Positions 20,554 through 31,400 of a stretch of DNA of 62,000 nt are shown here, in pieces (the first letter of the stretch is position 1; each line of letters opens with the position of its first letter). The notes beneath the pieces are model-generated. The model searched no databases. It was not told the DNA's origin and worked only from the letters and a program-made list of their open reading frames with translations. This DNA is from Tubiluchus corallicola. Taxonomy: Eukaryota > Priapulida > Priapulimorpha > Priapulimorphida > Tubiluchidae. The position numbers and the translations under genes were made by a program. The stretch spans positions 1-62,000 of the forward strand of contig JAQGDQ010000612.1 of NCBI GenBank assembly GCA_030141605.1, in the 5' to 3' direction.

Positions 20554-23500
20554 GTTAATGTTATTATTATTGTTGTTGTTGTTATTGTTATTATTATTAT
20601 TATTATTGTTGTTGTTGTTGTTGATGTTGTTATATTATTATTATTACTATTATTGTTATTATTATCATTATTTCACCATTTCCTTGTACTGTATTTGAAA
20701 TTCTGTCATGTCAATCCAAGTAAAAAGCAAAAAATATGAAAAGTTTGAAAAGTTAGTGAACAAGATTTCACTTTTGCTACAATTTTTTCAAATTAGCCGG
20801 CAATTAATGGATATTGTTAATCAGATTACAACTGTGAATGCCAGAATGTTTATAAACTATTATGGTTTATTTCACAACAATTATTACTAACTGCCGGTGA
20901 TGAGTTGAGAATGAAAAGAGACGTTGAAAAATTAAGGTTTAAAAGTTGCTCGTGCGTTTTCTGGTTCATGTTTGCCATTTCACAAGTTTATATGCAAACA
21001 ACGTAATTAGCTTACTAGAGATTAAACACCTTCTGTTTTCAAACACTTTGGCTGCTAGCAGTGCTTGTATTAAGTCAACTACTGCTCACTGCACTGATTG
21101 AGAGGTATCTACTGTACACTCCACAGCTGCAGCTTGAATTAGTTCATGTCATTTTTATAAGAATTCGGTCAAGTCGATCAAGTGCTAAATATCATTGGCT
21201 CAGAATATCATGATACTGATGCATTTCGATGATACACATATTGCAATAAGAGATATCATGACGAATTGATACATCGATGTATCATTACAGGCCTACAGAT
21301 CTGATTTGCTAACATCTAGGGTCTTTTTTGCCACCCTTTCTCCAATACTAACAATTTATTTTTGCTATGTAATTGTTTGTTGCGTGTATTATAACAGATA
21401 AATAAAGTTACTATCTATCTATATCTATCTACAAAACACATTACCATTCACGTTTAACCGGATTCTATGAATATACCTGCGCCATGTCACAAGATGTGAC
21501 ATATTCGTTAAGTGCTACCAGATCAAATGAGTACACCTTATTAGGAAGAGACTGTGCAAGCTTTGCATCTCCACAACCGAAATCAGCAATGACTAGAGAT
21601 GATGACCTAGAAATACAACAAAGAAGACTCAGTGATAGTTGCACTCTAAAGAGGTACAAAGGCAATGCATCGTACTATATTATTTTTCCCATTCTTTGAT
21701 TTATTGATCAAAATTTTTTATAAACTTTCTTCGTTTATTCTTAAGTCATTCGAAAAAAATAGTTATTCTTAATGCATTTACAAACTTTTAAGTATTAAAA
21801 AGATACAACTGCAACTTCTTGTTCCATCTACTAGTGTACAAAGTTAATCCGAATATAAAGGCAGAAATAGAAATTTAAAAACTTATTATTAATTTGCAGG
21901 TAAAAAATACTATAAAGATTATATATATTGCACTAATTCAATAACTCACGCAAACAAGGCACTAATCTGCAATCATAAATAGCACTAGAATTTTTGCTAG
22001 GCTGAAAAGTTGCAGTGTGTGCTTAGAACAAGAAGTTAAGTAATGCTGGTCCTGATTAATAAATGGATGGGTGATTAACAGAAAAATTTCTGCTAAACTT
22101 TCCTTTACTGCCACTGATTACTTGGAGCAGCCAAAGTTAAGAAAATTTTCTGAGAATTTAAATAGATTTGTTTGTAAATATGAATGATAATTTGTTATAA
22201 GCAATCTTATGAGGCAGGCAAACATCTGATAACATTGTCATAGCTGAAACAAGTTAAAAGTCTTTTTCACAACTCACATCTTTTTTAAGCTGTTTATAAT
22301 TTTATCAAGTGGATTTTCTGGCCACTGTTTCACTTGTGTGGTAAAACCGTCATGATAGACATGAAAGCTTTCTGGATCACCCCGAAACATCCGCTGTGCT
22401 TCTGATCCCGTGGAAGTATACAGCTGCTCGTTTAGATAACGAAATCTAAAGGATAGAAAAAGTCATTTGAAGTACAACAATTCAATCTGCTTCGAAACAT
22501 TAAAGAATGATTAACTTGATGATGCAATATGTACAGCACCTTACACCGTAGAAAAGGGTTTCAAAGTAAGTTTATTATTTTTAAATATTGTTATCTCATT
22601 GTTACTATTATTATTCATTATGAAATATAAAGGCAGTACTTTATTCGTACCAAGGAAGGAGTGTTGTAATGAGTTAGCAATGGTAATGCTTTGTTCAACG
22701 GGTATTTCAGTAAATTTCTGAAAACTGCCATTATCATAACTAACAAAAATTGCAATATCTCATTGGTAATCTTAGAATTCTCGACTCAACATAAAATTTA
22801 CAATGGCTTGGTAACAACTCAAAATCATAAAAAGCTACTAATAGCCTACCATTTTGAGTCTTATACATTTGCACTTTTGAAATTGTTCAGAATTCATTGT
22901 AGTCATTGAGGTAGTGTAAGAATACTTATATCCAGTTATTTACATACTTTGGTACATTTCCACATTTTTATTACTGTTTTCCACAAACGCAACCACTTTA
23001 ATCAGACCTATTAAAGTTTGCAAAAAAATAGAAATCATGACTGCAAAAAATGTTAATACTGCCATGTGAGCAAGCCTCACTTTTGCTTTTCAGAATGTCT
23101 TAGAAGACAAACTGGTGTTCTGTTTTTGAGTGAATTGCAGTCACTTGTCTTGCAAAAACAGCGCACCCAAAACACAAATCAGAATCAAATGTAGCTAAAA
23201 AAGAATGCATTAATCAAATAAGAACAGAGTAGAAATTTATTCTGTAGTCTCGTGTCACTGACAGCTGCAAATCAGTTATGATAGTGCCTCCAATAATGTA
23301 GTTTCAAGTTACTATTACTGTCAACACTCATCTGTCAAAGCTTATTATATACAAAAACCAAACCTGGCAGCTTTTAGTCTGTCCTGCATTTTCTCTTTTA
23401 GTTGCTGCGAGAGACTACCACCCTTTTTTTGTCTTGCCTCACTGATTTTCTGTAAAGACTGTTCAGTTTCTTTCAAATTTAAATTCAATTCTCTGTGGTA

Positions 23501-24715
23501 ATCACTTGCTCCGGTGTCATCTCCATCCGTCAAAACATCTGCTTTTCTTTTTGCAGCTTTGTTTTTGTTGCTGGTCGTCTTTTTTTTCCTTTTTACTGCT
23601 TCTTGTACTTCAGTATCACTTATTTTATCACTAAAAGTTAAACTTTCTGAAACAACATCATTGTGTCTTATGACAGAACTGTTTTTCTGACTTTTCTTGT
23701 TGGCATTTTTTGAAATCTTAACTTTTTTCTTAACTGTTTCTTGTTTTCTGTTGACTAACGAGTCTTGTCTTAAGTCCCTCTTTAATTTTTTCGTATGCTT
23801 GATTCCAATCACATCATCTTTTGCATTTGACTTTTTGCTTTTTCTTTGATGATTTTTTGGCACTTTTCCATGATCATCTTGCCTATTTTCCTGTTGCCCT
23901 TTTTTGATAATAAATTCCTTGTGGGATTGATTACATGAACTGTTCTTTTCTAATTCATTTTTACAAACTTCCGAAAGATTGTCAGTTTGCTGCACAAAAG
24001 AATTCTCTTTGGTAAGCATCTCGTTTTGCCGCTTCAGTTTTCTCTTCATTTTTAATGTCATTTTCTTCGGTACAACATTCACAGAATGCTCATTATTTGA
24101 AGATAATGAGTCAATGTGTTTCTTCTTTCGAGAACGCTTTCTTTTTCTAGGGTTTATATTAAAATTTGCATCAGAAGGTGTTGTCTTCTCGAAGCTAGCC
24201 TCGAATGCTGCTTTCCTTTTTGCTTTCAGTTTTAATCTTTTCTTCTTATATTTTCCTGTGCTAACCTGTGACAAAAAATGCAATTACATTTCATCTTTGC
24301 TAAACATTATCCCAAATTAACAGCTAAGTTAAACAATTATGAATTAAATGAAAAATTAAGACTCTCACATAGATGTTTATGACCAGCTTACGATCACTGT
24401 GGCAAAAATCGTGGTGAACTGTAAGAGTTACAAAAAATAAATCATTTACGGATTTTACGCACTAACTAATTAATACAGTGCCAAACTGATTAAATTCCTG
24501 TCTACGAGAGAACATCATGAAATTTTTCTACAATGCAGGGACACTCCTGCATTTATATAAGCTTAGAGACAGTGTTTTAACTTTTCGACAATTATAGGCA
24601 CACGCACAAAAATGCTAAGAATAAAACTAACTTTGACCGAATCACGGCTACAAAATAAGTCATTTTCCAATGCTGCTAAAGTCTGAATATTATCCCACTC
24701 CTGTTCTTGAAACAT
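18378..24715 (-). CDS. RRP8: RRP8 / nucleomethylin, Rossmann methyltransferase, complete
   Basis: Nucleolar SAM-dependent methyltransferase acting on 25S/28S rRNA (m1A) and, in mammals as nucleomethylin, part of the rDNA-silencing complex eNoSC. Exons 24632-24715, 23364-24265, 22278-22445, 21477-21606, 20280-20386, 19795-19891 and 18378-18491 (complement) join in phase to 533 residues. The start MFQEQEW matches the human start. Exon 2 gives about 300 residues of Lys/Ser-rich, nucleolar-type sequence. The conserved module starts [11 protein letters not shown] at about 328. SAM motif I is ADFGCGD at 392-398, followed by [26 protein letters not shown], the FLLFDFQKS strand and a C-terminal CKYKKR. 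It is longer than the human protein (456 aa) because of the basic N-terminal part. Head-to-head with ILK. Confidence 0.97.
18691..19147. mobile_element. TA-type MITE C (RRP8 intron 6)
   Basis: About 457 bp, with ends CAGTCAACCTTGGGTATAAGG read from the left and CAGTCAACCTCGGATGTAAGG from the right reverse strand. TA precedes it; the right duplication has decayed to CA. Inside, TATAAGG/ATAAGGGA motifs recur. Pogo/Tc1-type non-autonomous element by its ends. Confidence 0.75.
19795..19891 (-). CDS. RRP8: RRP8 exon 6
   Basis: [18 protein letters not shown] to LGFRLLHK. Acceptor CCATTTTCAG, donor AAG|GTATGA, phase 2 to 0. Confidence 0.95.
20280..20386 (-). CDS. RRP8: RRP8 exon 5
   Basis: [20 protein letters not shown] then [15 protein letters not shown]. 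This is the methyltransferase strand 4 region with FCLSLMGTN, a hallmark of the family. Donor AA|GTAAGA. Confidence 0.97.
20430..20680. repeat. (ATT)n microsatellite with GTT/ATC variants (RRP8 intron 4)
   Basis: About 250 bp of impure ATT repeats with GTT, ATG and ATC interruptions. The apparent Ile/Val-only reading frame through it is an artefact of the repeat. Confidence 0.95.
21380..21432 (+). mobile_element. 3' tail of a retroposon-like element
   Basis: AACAGATAAATAAAGTTACT is followed directly by a short TCTA-repeat tract, a common ending of truncated LINE or SINE copies. The 5' body is not recognisable, so this is tentative. Confidence 0.35.
21477..21606 (-). CDS. RRP8: RRP8 exon 4, SAM motif I
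   Basis: [20 protein letters not shown] to YVTSCDMAQ, with the glycine-rich SAM-binding loop. Acceptor GTATTTCTAG, donor CAG|GTATAT, phase 2 to 0. Confidence 0.97.
22278..22445 (-). CDS. RRP8: RRP8 exon 3
   Basis: [20 protein letters not shown] then [13 protein letters not shown] and [13 protein letters not shown], the N-terminal part of the methyltransferase. Acceptor TCCTTTAG, donor AT|GTGAGT, phase 2 to 2. Confidence 0.96.
23364..24265 (-). CDS. RRP8: RRP8 exon 2, lysine-rich region
   Basis: About 300 codons rich in Lys, Arg and Ser with many KKxK clusters, the expected nucleolar targeting region. It ends [12 protein letters not shown] then AG|GTTTGG, and the split Arg codon leads into FRYLNEQ in exon 3. 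Acceptor TTTTGTCACAG. Confidence 0.95.
24632..24715 (-). CDS. RRP8: RRP8 exon 1
   Basis: Twenty-eight codons, [10 protein letters not shown] to SRDSVK, with an AAA|GTTAGT donor in phase 0. The short MFxExEW start is typical of RRP8. Confidence 0.88.
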
Positions 24716-25318
24716 TATTATCTTCTCATTAAAAAAAATCAACTGGAAGCAGACATCTTAACCACAGTGCAAGTTGGGATTTTATCACGTGGGCAAACTG
24801 ACCAATTATGATATAACTCACGAAAGTGTGACACAAAACACAGCCAATAATAGAAGAGGGTGTGTCCTACTGCGCGAAGGCAATGCTTGGAATACCCATA
24901 TTAGAAAGCAGCGGGCAGCTTGCTTGCTTGGAGAATACACTGCTGTTAGGTTTGTTTGTGCAGGTCGAAAAGTTGGGTCATGAACTGTGATTAAATGAGT
25001 TTGATATCTTGAATAAACGTAAGCGAGGTGGCTTGTTGTGAAGTAAGTGCTAAAAACTTTGGTGTGTTTTGACGTGTAGTTGTTTTCTGTTCCTCATACA
25101 TTCTGGATTGAAAGTGGATCTACAGTCTACACCCTGTTGTATTAGACTTGAGTGGGACAACGAAATTTGATCTTCGAGAGGGGTGGGCAGTTTGTCCCTC
25201 TTCACTCATTGTGGTTCATTTAATAAAATATTTATTGCTATTTGATGTACAATAGATGGTTTGCAATCATTTTACCCTGGAATAACTTTCTGATGTTTTC
25301 GTCAGTGACAGCTTACTG
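24716..25318. promoter_or_regulatory. Divergent promoter region between RRP8 and ILK
   Basis: 603 bases between the two start codons. A perfect E-box CACGTG lies at 24786-24791, with CCAAT boxes at 24802-24806 and 24844-24848, all closer to RRP8. A CACGTG E-box would suit a MYC-responsive ribosome-biogenesis gene. The motifs are seen; their use is inferred. No coding region lies inside. Confidence 0.6.
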
Positions 25319-25407
25319 ATGGAGGATATTTTTTCGCTTTGCCGGGAAGGCAATGCGTTTCATGTAAGAGTATGGTTGGACAATCCTGAAAATGATCTGA
25401 ACCAAGG
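25319..25407 (+). CDS. ILK: ILK exon 1
   Basis: [20 protein letters not shown] then DNPENDLNQ, with donor GG|GTAAGC in phase 2. It matches the human start [20 protein letters not shown]. Confidence 0.96.
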
Positions 25408-28400
25408 GTAAGCCCAGTTTGAGATCTGTAATGCAGAATTTAATTATAGTATAGGATAGATGTCATGGCTATGTAAAGAAAATTGCCTACAGCTCATTTT
25501 TATTTTTGCTTGAAAAGAGAACAATCTTATGTAGCGAAATTTGATGTAGTCGGCATGTGTGTGTGTTTTTGAATAGACATGTTCTCGCTGAGCGGTGAAG
25601 TCTGTTATATGTGGATTTAGTAATGATTTAGGCCTTTAGCCTTTTAAAATAATTCTTTTAGGTTTGCTAACTATTAGCTTGTCCTCGGTTAAATTACTTT
25701 ACTCCTTATTGTTGCCTGTAAATGTTGAATTACTGTATGTTTGTTAAACCTCATTCTCTGCTTGCAATCATGCAAGAAGCAAAACGAGTTATAGTCTATT
25801 CAAATTTCACAAATCCTACCTGTTCTTGATTGTGAATAAAAAATTTGAATTCACTGTATTGTTCTGTGAGCCAGCTTGTGTGAATGTAAATGTGACCTTC
25901 TCACGTTCTTGATATTATGGGCGTAAGCTAGCCAAGCAACATGCAGTCGAAATTTCTTTACACTGTCTAAGGCTTTTGGCAAGTTTCACAGTGATACAAT
26001 GAAAACTTACCTGCCAATAACTATTGACCCAACAATAAGTGATGTTTTATCTGGTTGGTTTTTCATCTTATGCCACTTTGATATATTTTGCCAAGATTTC
26101 TCATCATTTCAAATGTTTCACAGTTTGGCAAGATTTATTACATTTTAATTTATTAGACATAATTTGCTGGTGTGAAAATAAATACAGAGTGGTAAACTGC
26201 TGTTGTAAAATGTCTCTTAAATATTTAATGTTAATGGATGCAAAGTAATTAGTAGCAATTGCTGAAACATTGTAAATTGATTTTTGGTGAAAAAACTGCT
26301 AGAGTACATCGCTGTAAATATTGCTAATGAAATTCATCAGCAAAATTACACATTGTCATTAAGAGAATTAATTTCACTTTGTGAAACTTGTTGTAGGATT
26401 TTGAATTACAAACCAGATGCTTACAACTTGCTTTTGTTATAAAACTTCTGTAATTTTTTCATAAGTATATTTCAGAATATAAGCATTATAATTATGATAA
26501 CAAAACAAAAACGAAGTAGAGAGCGATGATAAATACTGAGCAAGACGTATTTAAGGTAGCAAATTGAAAATATTTATTCTCTTTTAACAAAACAAGTTTA
26601 TATTAATATTAATATTAAGTTTTTATAGGTAGCATAGGTATTTGTCAAACTGGTATGTAAATAATTATGAATAAAAATGCCGCACTATTTTCTTTACTGT
26701 CGAATTTTTTGTTACTTGTTCAACAGTGCGCGAGTGGAGTGTTTTTTTACTAAAATAAGTTTTCTAGATAATCTATCTGTATTACATCATGTTGACCGTC
26801 TAATATTTCATTGCAAATTTCTACGTAAGTCATATATTTGAGTAGCCTAAGTGCTGCTTGACCAATTTATGGTTGGCAAATGAAGTTACTTGTAATTAAT
26901 ATTGGATATATTAATGTTACTTAGCAACCAAAGGTTGGGGTAAACTGGTAGGTACACATTTGATATTGACACAAATCCCAGTATCCATCATAGTTCCTAG
27001 TTGGACGCGTGCCAGATATTGGTATTAATAATGAAGCAGCTCTTGATATGAAAATATGAGTTTGTAGCCTTGTAGTAATTGATTATTCGTGAATAGTAAA
27101 CGCTGATAAAATCACCGTGCAATAAAGTCAGTTCGCTGTTATATTCGTGAAGTCACTGTTGTACATAAAGGTTCGACCGATTTTATAGGAAACGAATTTT
27201 TATTTGCAGCAGAGAACAATTTGTACTGAATCTTGTTGTAGTCATTAGACGTAAGGTTGAAGGTACAAAACCAGAAATAGCATAAAAGGATTTTTTCACA
27301 ATTTCGTCTCTTCTCTGTTTACCCGAAGGTAGTGCATAGTGGTGTGCTGAGAAATCGTGTCTTTTTATTGCTGCATTTTTGATTTGATAACTTAATAAAT
27401 TTATGCTACGCTAAATTTTTTGTCCTAGTTGGTCAACCCACCCCTCCATTGAATCTAATTGTTCACGTGACGTCGGCACGCCTCCACCACAAAAAAAGCG
27501 TTTTTATGCATTGTTGACCCAGATTGTGACACTGTACAAACGTAGATACCCTGTATATAGTAAAAGCTCTTCAGTTCATGCTGTACGTGAATGTCTTGAA
27601 TAGAATGCACCTGCTTTCTGAGGTTTCCCACATTGTGTGGAAACTGGAAACGCATTAAAAAGCTGCGCTGCACCTGTTTCTAGTACCTTCGTATTGTTAA
27701 CTTTATGTCAGTACGGCTTTTGGTATGAACTTTCTATGGTGACCGGGCGGCCGCTTGTTTTCCTTCTGTTATACGAGGAATTTTTTGCCAGATTATTGTT
27801 TCTTTAATAACTGCAACTCCATTCGCTTCAAGAAAAATGCCAATAGAATCTAGACACGTCTTATCATTATTAGCAAAAAAGTTATGGAATTTTATTTTCT
27901 GTATCTGCGTCACACTCACAATATTTTCATCTTTTGTAGTTTCTGCGTTTGATATTATGGTAAGGAATGGATTTGTTTGGCCTTGTTTGGGGTAGTACTG
28001 TGTTTTCAATTAACTTGACACAGAATCTATTGGAGTGTTGTGAACGGATGTTGAAATTTAACTAGTTGTCTAGAAATTTCTTTGCTAGTCTATGATTCAT
28101 GAGCTCAGAATAGCTACCAGATGTTTTGGTGAGGGCGTGAGGTTTAAATTGCTGTCTGGAAATAGCAGTTTGAGTGTTTAGCGGTACGAGGCGTGTACGA
28201 AGTAGCTGTGTTGATCAGAACTTGATCGTGTATGTCAAGGTCTCGGTAAAGTCTACTGTAGGCTGCTAAGGGGCACAGTATATACAGTCAGTCGAGCACG
28301 TATGTGTAATTATTGACTAAATAACTGATATCAGGACATACTATTGTGCAGCACTAAATTGTAATACACTTTAGGAGCAGTATATGTAAAACAGTACATT

Positions 28401-31400
28401 ATCGAGGCTGTCTATTAATAATTCCATGAGCGGTTACAACGTCGTAATAATTTTCATTATTGGTAATGATAGGAGTTTCCCCAATGTTAGAGTTCTTACC
28501 TAAAAACTCGCAGAAACCGGAAGTACTGGCATAAAATTATTGACTAAATAACTGATATCACGACATACTATTGTGCAGCACTAAATTGTAATACACTTTA
28601 GGAGCAGTATATGTAAAACAGTACATTATCGAAGCTGTCTATTTATAATTCCATGGGCAGTTAGAACGTCGTAATAATTCTCATTATTGATAATGATGGG
28701 AGTTTCTCCAATGTTAGACTTCCAGAAACCGGAAGTGCTGACACGTCCCACGTTTTCATTTCTCTAAACGTAAAACTTTCACGCGTGCAGCAATGTATAT
28801 TGTTCTGCTCTGCTGTGATTGCATCTATAGGTTCGGCATTTAGCTGAGTTGACTTACTAAGTACATTGTGGCGCAGCATCATTAAACTTTCACACACCTG
28901 TTCAGGTAAATTGATGCTGGCAATTACCTGCCCGCTAATCATCTTAAGTGCTTTTGAGAGAAGTGCAGGTTTCCTCGCATCTTGGGAGGTCTCACAACTT
29001 GTGATATAGGCCTAGTCAAAATGTTTGCTATCTTGGCTTGAAGTTATTATTTTAATATTCATGAACCAAAATTATTCAATCAGTGAAATTGTCAGAAATT
29101 CGCCTGGTCTGAACCATTCAGTATGAGGGGGTATTGGCGAAGGGTGTATGAACAACACTTCGCCACGTTTTTATGTTATAGGAACTGAAACATTTGCCGT
29201 AATATGGTAGCTACAGCTGTTTTTAGCAAATTTAGCTTCAGGAGGTGACAGTATAGGTCAACTTAATTTGTTTTAGCCGAAATATCGTGGTTCTGCTTTT
29301 TTTCAAATATGGGAGTTGTCAAAGCGGTAAGTCAAATCTCACTAAAGTTGTCGAAAATGTTTTTTTATCATTTTCCGACAATTTTAACCATAAAAAATCA
29401 AAAACACGCAACATATACTTTAGTGTTTTTGCTTTTTCCGCAAATATTTTTCTGGAATCGCGAGGTTGGCTACAAATTGCAGTGGATTCAGATTACAGTC
29501 GATCATTATGCGGTTAAGGCTGAACAATTTTGACGGATTGTCACTATTGATCAAGGCAGATTGTATCAAATGTTGCGGCCTTTTCAGGATTAATCGGTGT
29601 GCGGTAGCTTTATTATTAAATCCAAGTCCGTGAAGGAATTTAGTAAGACTTACTAAATGACAAAGTCGGAGAAAGTAACAAATGAAAATTTTGCACCTCA
29701 AAGGAATTGAACTCATGCCGTTTTGACCCGCTAGTTAGCGTCAATGCTAGCTATTGCCACTATTCCCAGTTTGCATTTTCCCTGTTTCCATTTTGAAGTT
29801 TCCTGGTGTAGATTTGTCTGATTTAAATTTAGCCACGCAGTAATGTACTTGAAGTTTTGAAGAATTTAAACAAGCTGAATTGATGCGCTCTTCTAAGCTC
29901 AAAACTTTAATTTTAGGACGCAAACAAAATTCTAAGCAGCGAGCATTTGGTCAGCAAGATATTTCGGCAGTGGATACTTGAATAGTGGACATTTGGCCAG
30001 TGAATACTTGGGCTATGGCATTTGGGCAATAGACATTTGGCCAGTACGACAGTTGGGCAATGGACACTTGGGCAGGAGACACTTTGGCAGTGGACACTTG
30101 GGTAATGAACATTTAGTCAATGGACACTTGGCCGGGAGACACTTTGGCAGTGGACACTTGGGCAATGGACATTTAGTCAGTGGACACTTGGGTAGTGAAT
30201 GCTTTAAGGATTACCGTGAAGGGTAGCCAATACTAGACTGTACGAATATGATAAGCCGTTATGGTATCGCCGGCTGATGGTTATTCACCATCATTTAATT
30301 TGAACTGTTGCCAATGGGTCGCGCAACATGTTTTTACACTATACCACATCGAAGTGTTTTTAGTGCCTGTTCACTAAAATCTCAATAAACTAATCGTAAT
30401 CTTTGTAGCTGAACAATTATCCTACACGAGTTTTCAATACTGAAGCAATTCCGTCTCGCCCGAGTGGAGATTATAGCGGATAAATTAGCCCATCCCTTGT
30501 CCTGCAATCATCATAATAGCTGCATGGTTGCCGTTAACAAATCAGATTATATGTGCACTGAATGAAGCGAACATGCAATACTACTTGTAGGCTGGCGCCG
30601 CTTGAATGTCATAAATGCAATGTTAATGTATTTTATGAGCAAATTGTTGTACAGAGGTATCCTGGAGCTGAACTTTATGCCTCTTTGCTAGACTAATTGA
30701 AACGAGTTTATTATGTACTTGTAAGGCAGCAAGAGAACTTCGAAAAACTGCTCTTATCAGTAAAAGAAGGAAATCTCCCTGGCTTTGGCATTTTGCCAAC
30801 AAATTTACGATAGTGAATAGTTCTTCTGCGTTTACACTGAAAGTGTAATGAACTAGAACTTTGAACTTTTCAAATTAATCCTCGTTAAAATGAAGGCCTA
30901 ACGCAATTTAAACTTGATTCTCTAAATTTTTGCAAGTTTTTCTGGTTCTTACGTTTTAAATTAATTAGTGTGACACATTTAATTCGCGCTTTAAGAAGAA
31001 TTAAGCTTAACTGAATTAAAGAAGTGTGAGAGGATATGACGAATACAGCTGCCTTAAGCACATCACTGTGTGTAACTATTAAATATGTACATTTATTGTA
31101 CATGATGAATAAAAAAATGAACATTTTGTGTAATCTGTATGATGAATAAAAATAATGATCATTTTGTGTAATCTAATCTAATCATTTTTGTAAATTTGCT
31201 GCCGAAATAAATGACAAATTTCAGTCTTGTTTCATTTTTGCATGAATTTGCAGTCTCTGCAGACATGAACCAAAATAACAATGAATCTTTTATGCTGGAA
31301 CATCGTTTTTAAAAGGTAATGTCCACCGTACCACTGACATAAACGTTCCTGAAATGCCCCATTAATTTTGTGCAATACTTTGACCATGGGTTAGTGTTTA

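Noticed and set aside
20515-20739. Ile/Val-rich membrane protein frame
   Set aside because: Pure consequence of an ATT/GTT trinucleotide repeat.
23979-24320. Plus-strand Phe-rich frame
   Set aside because: Antisense shadow of the Lys-rich RRP8 exon 2.
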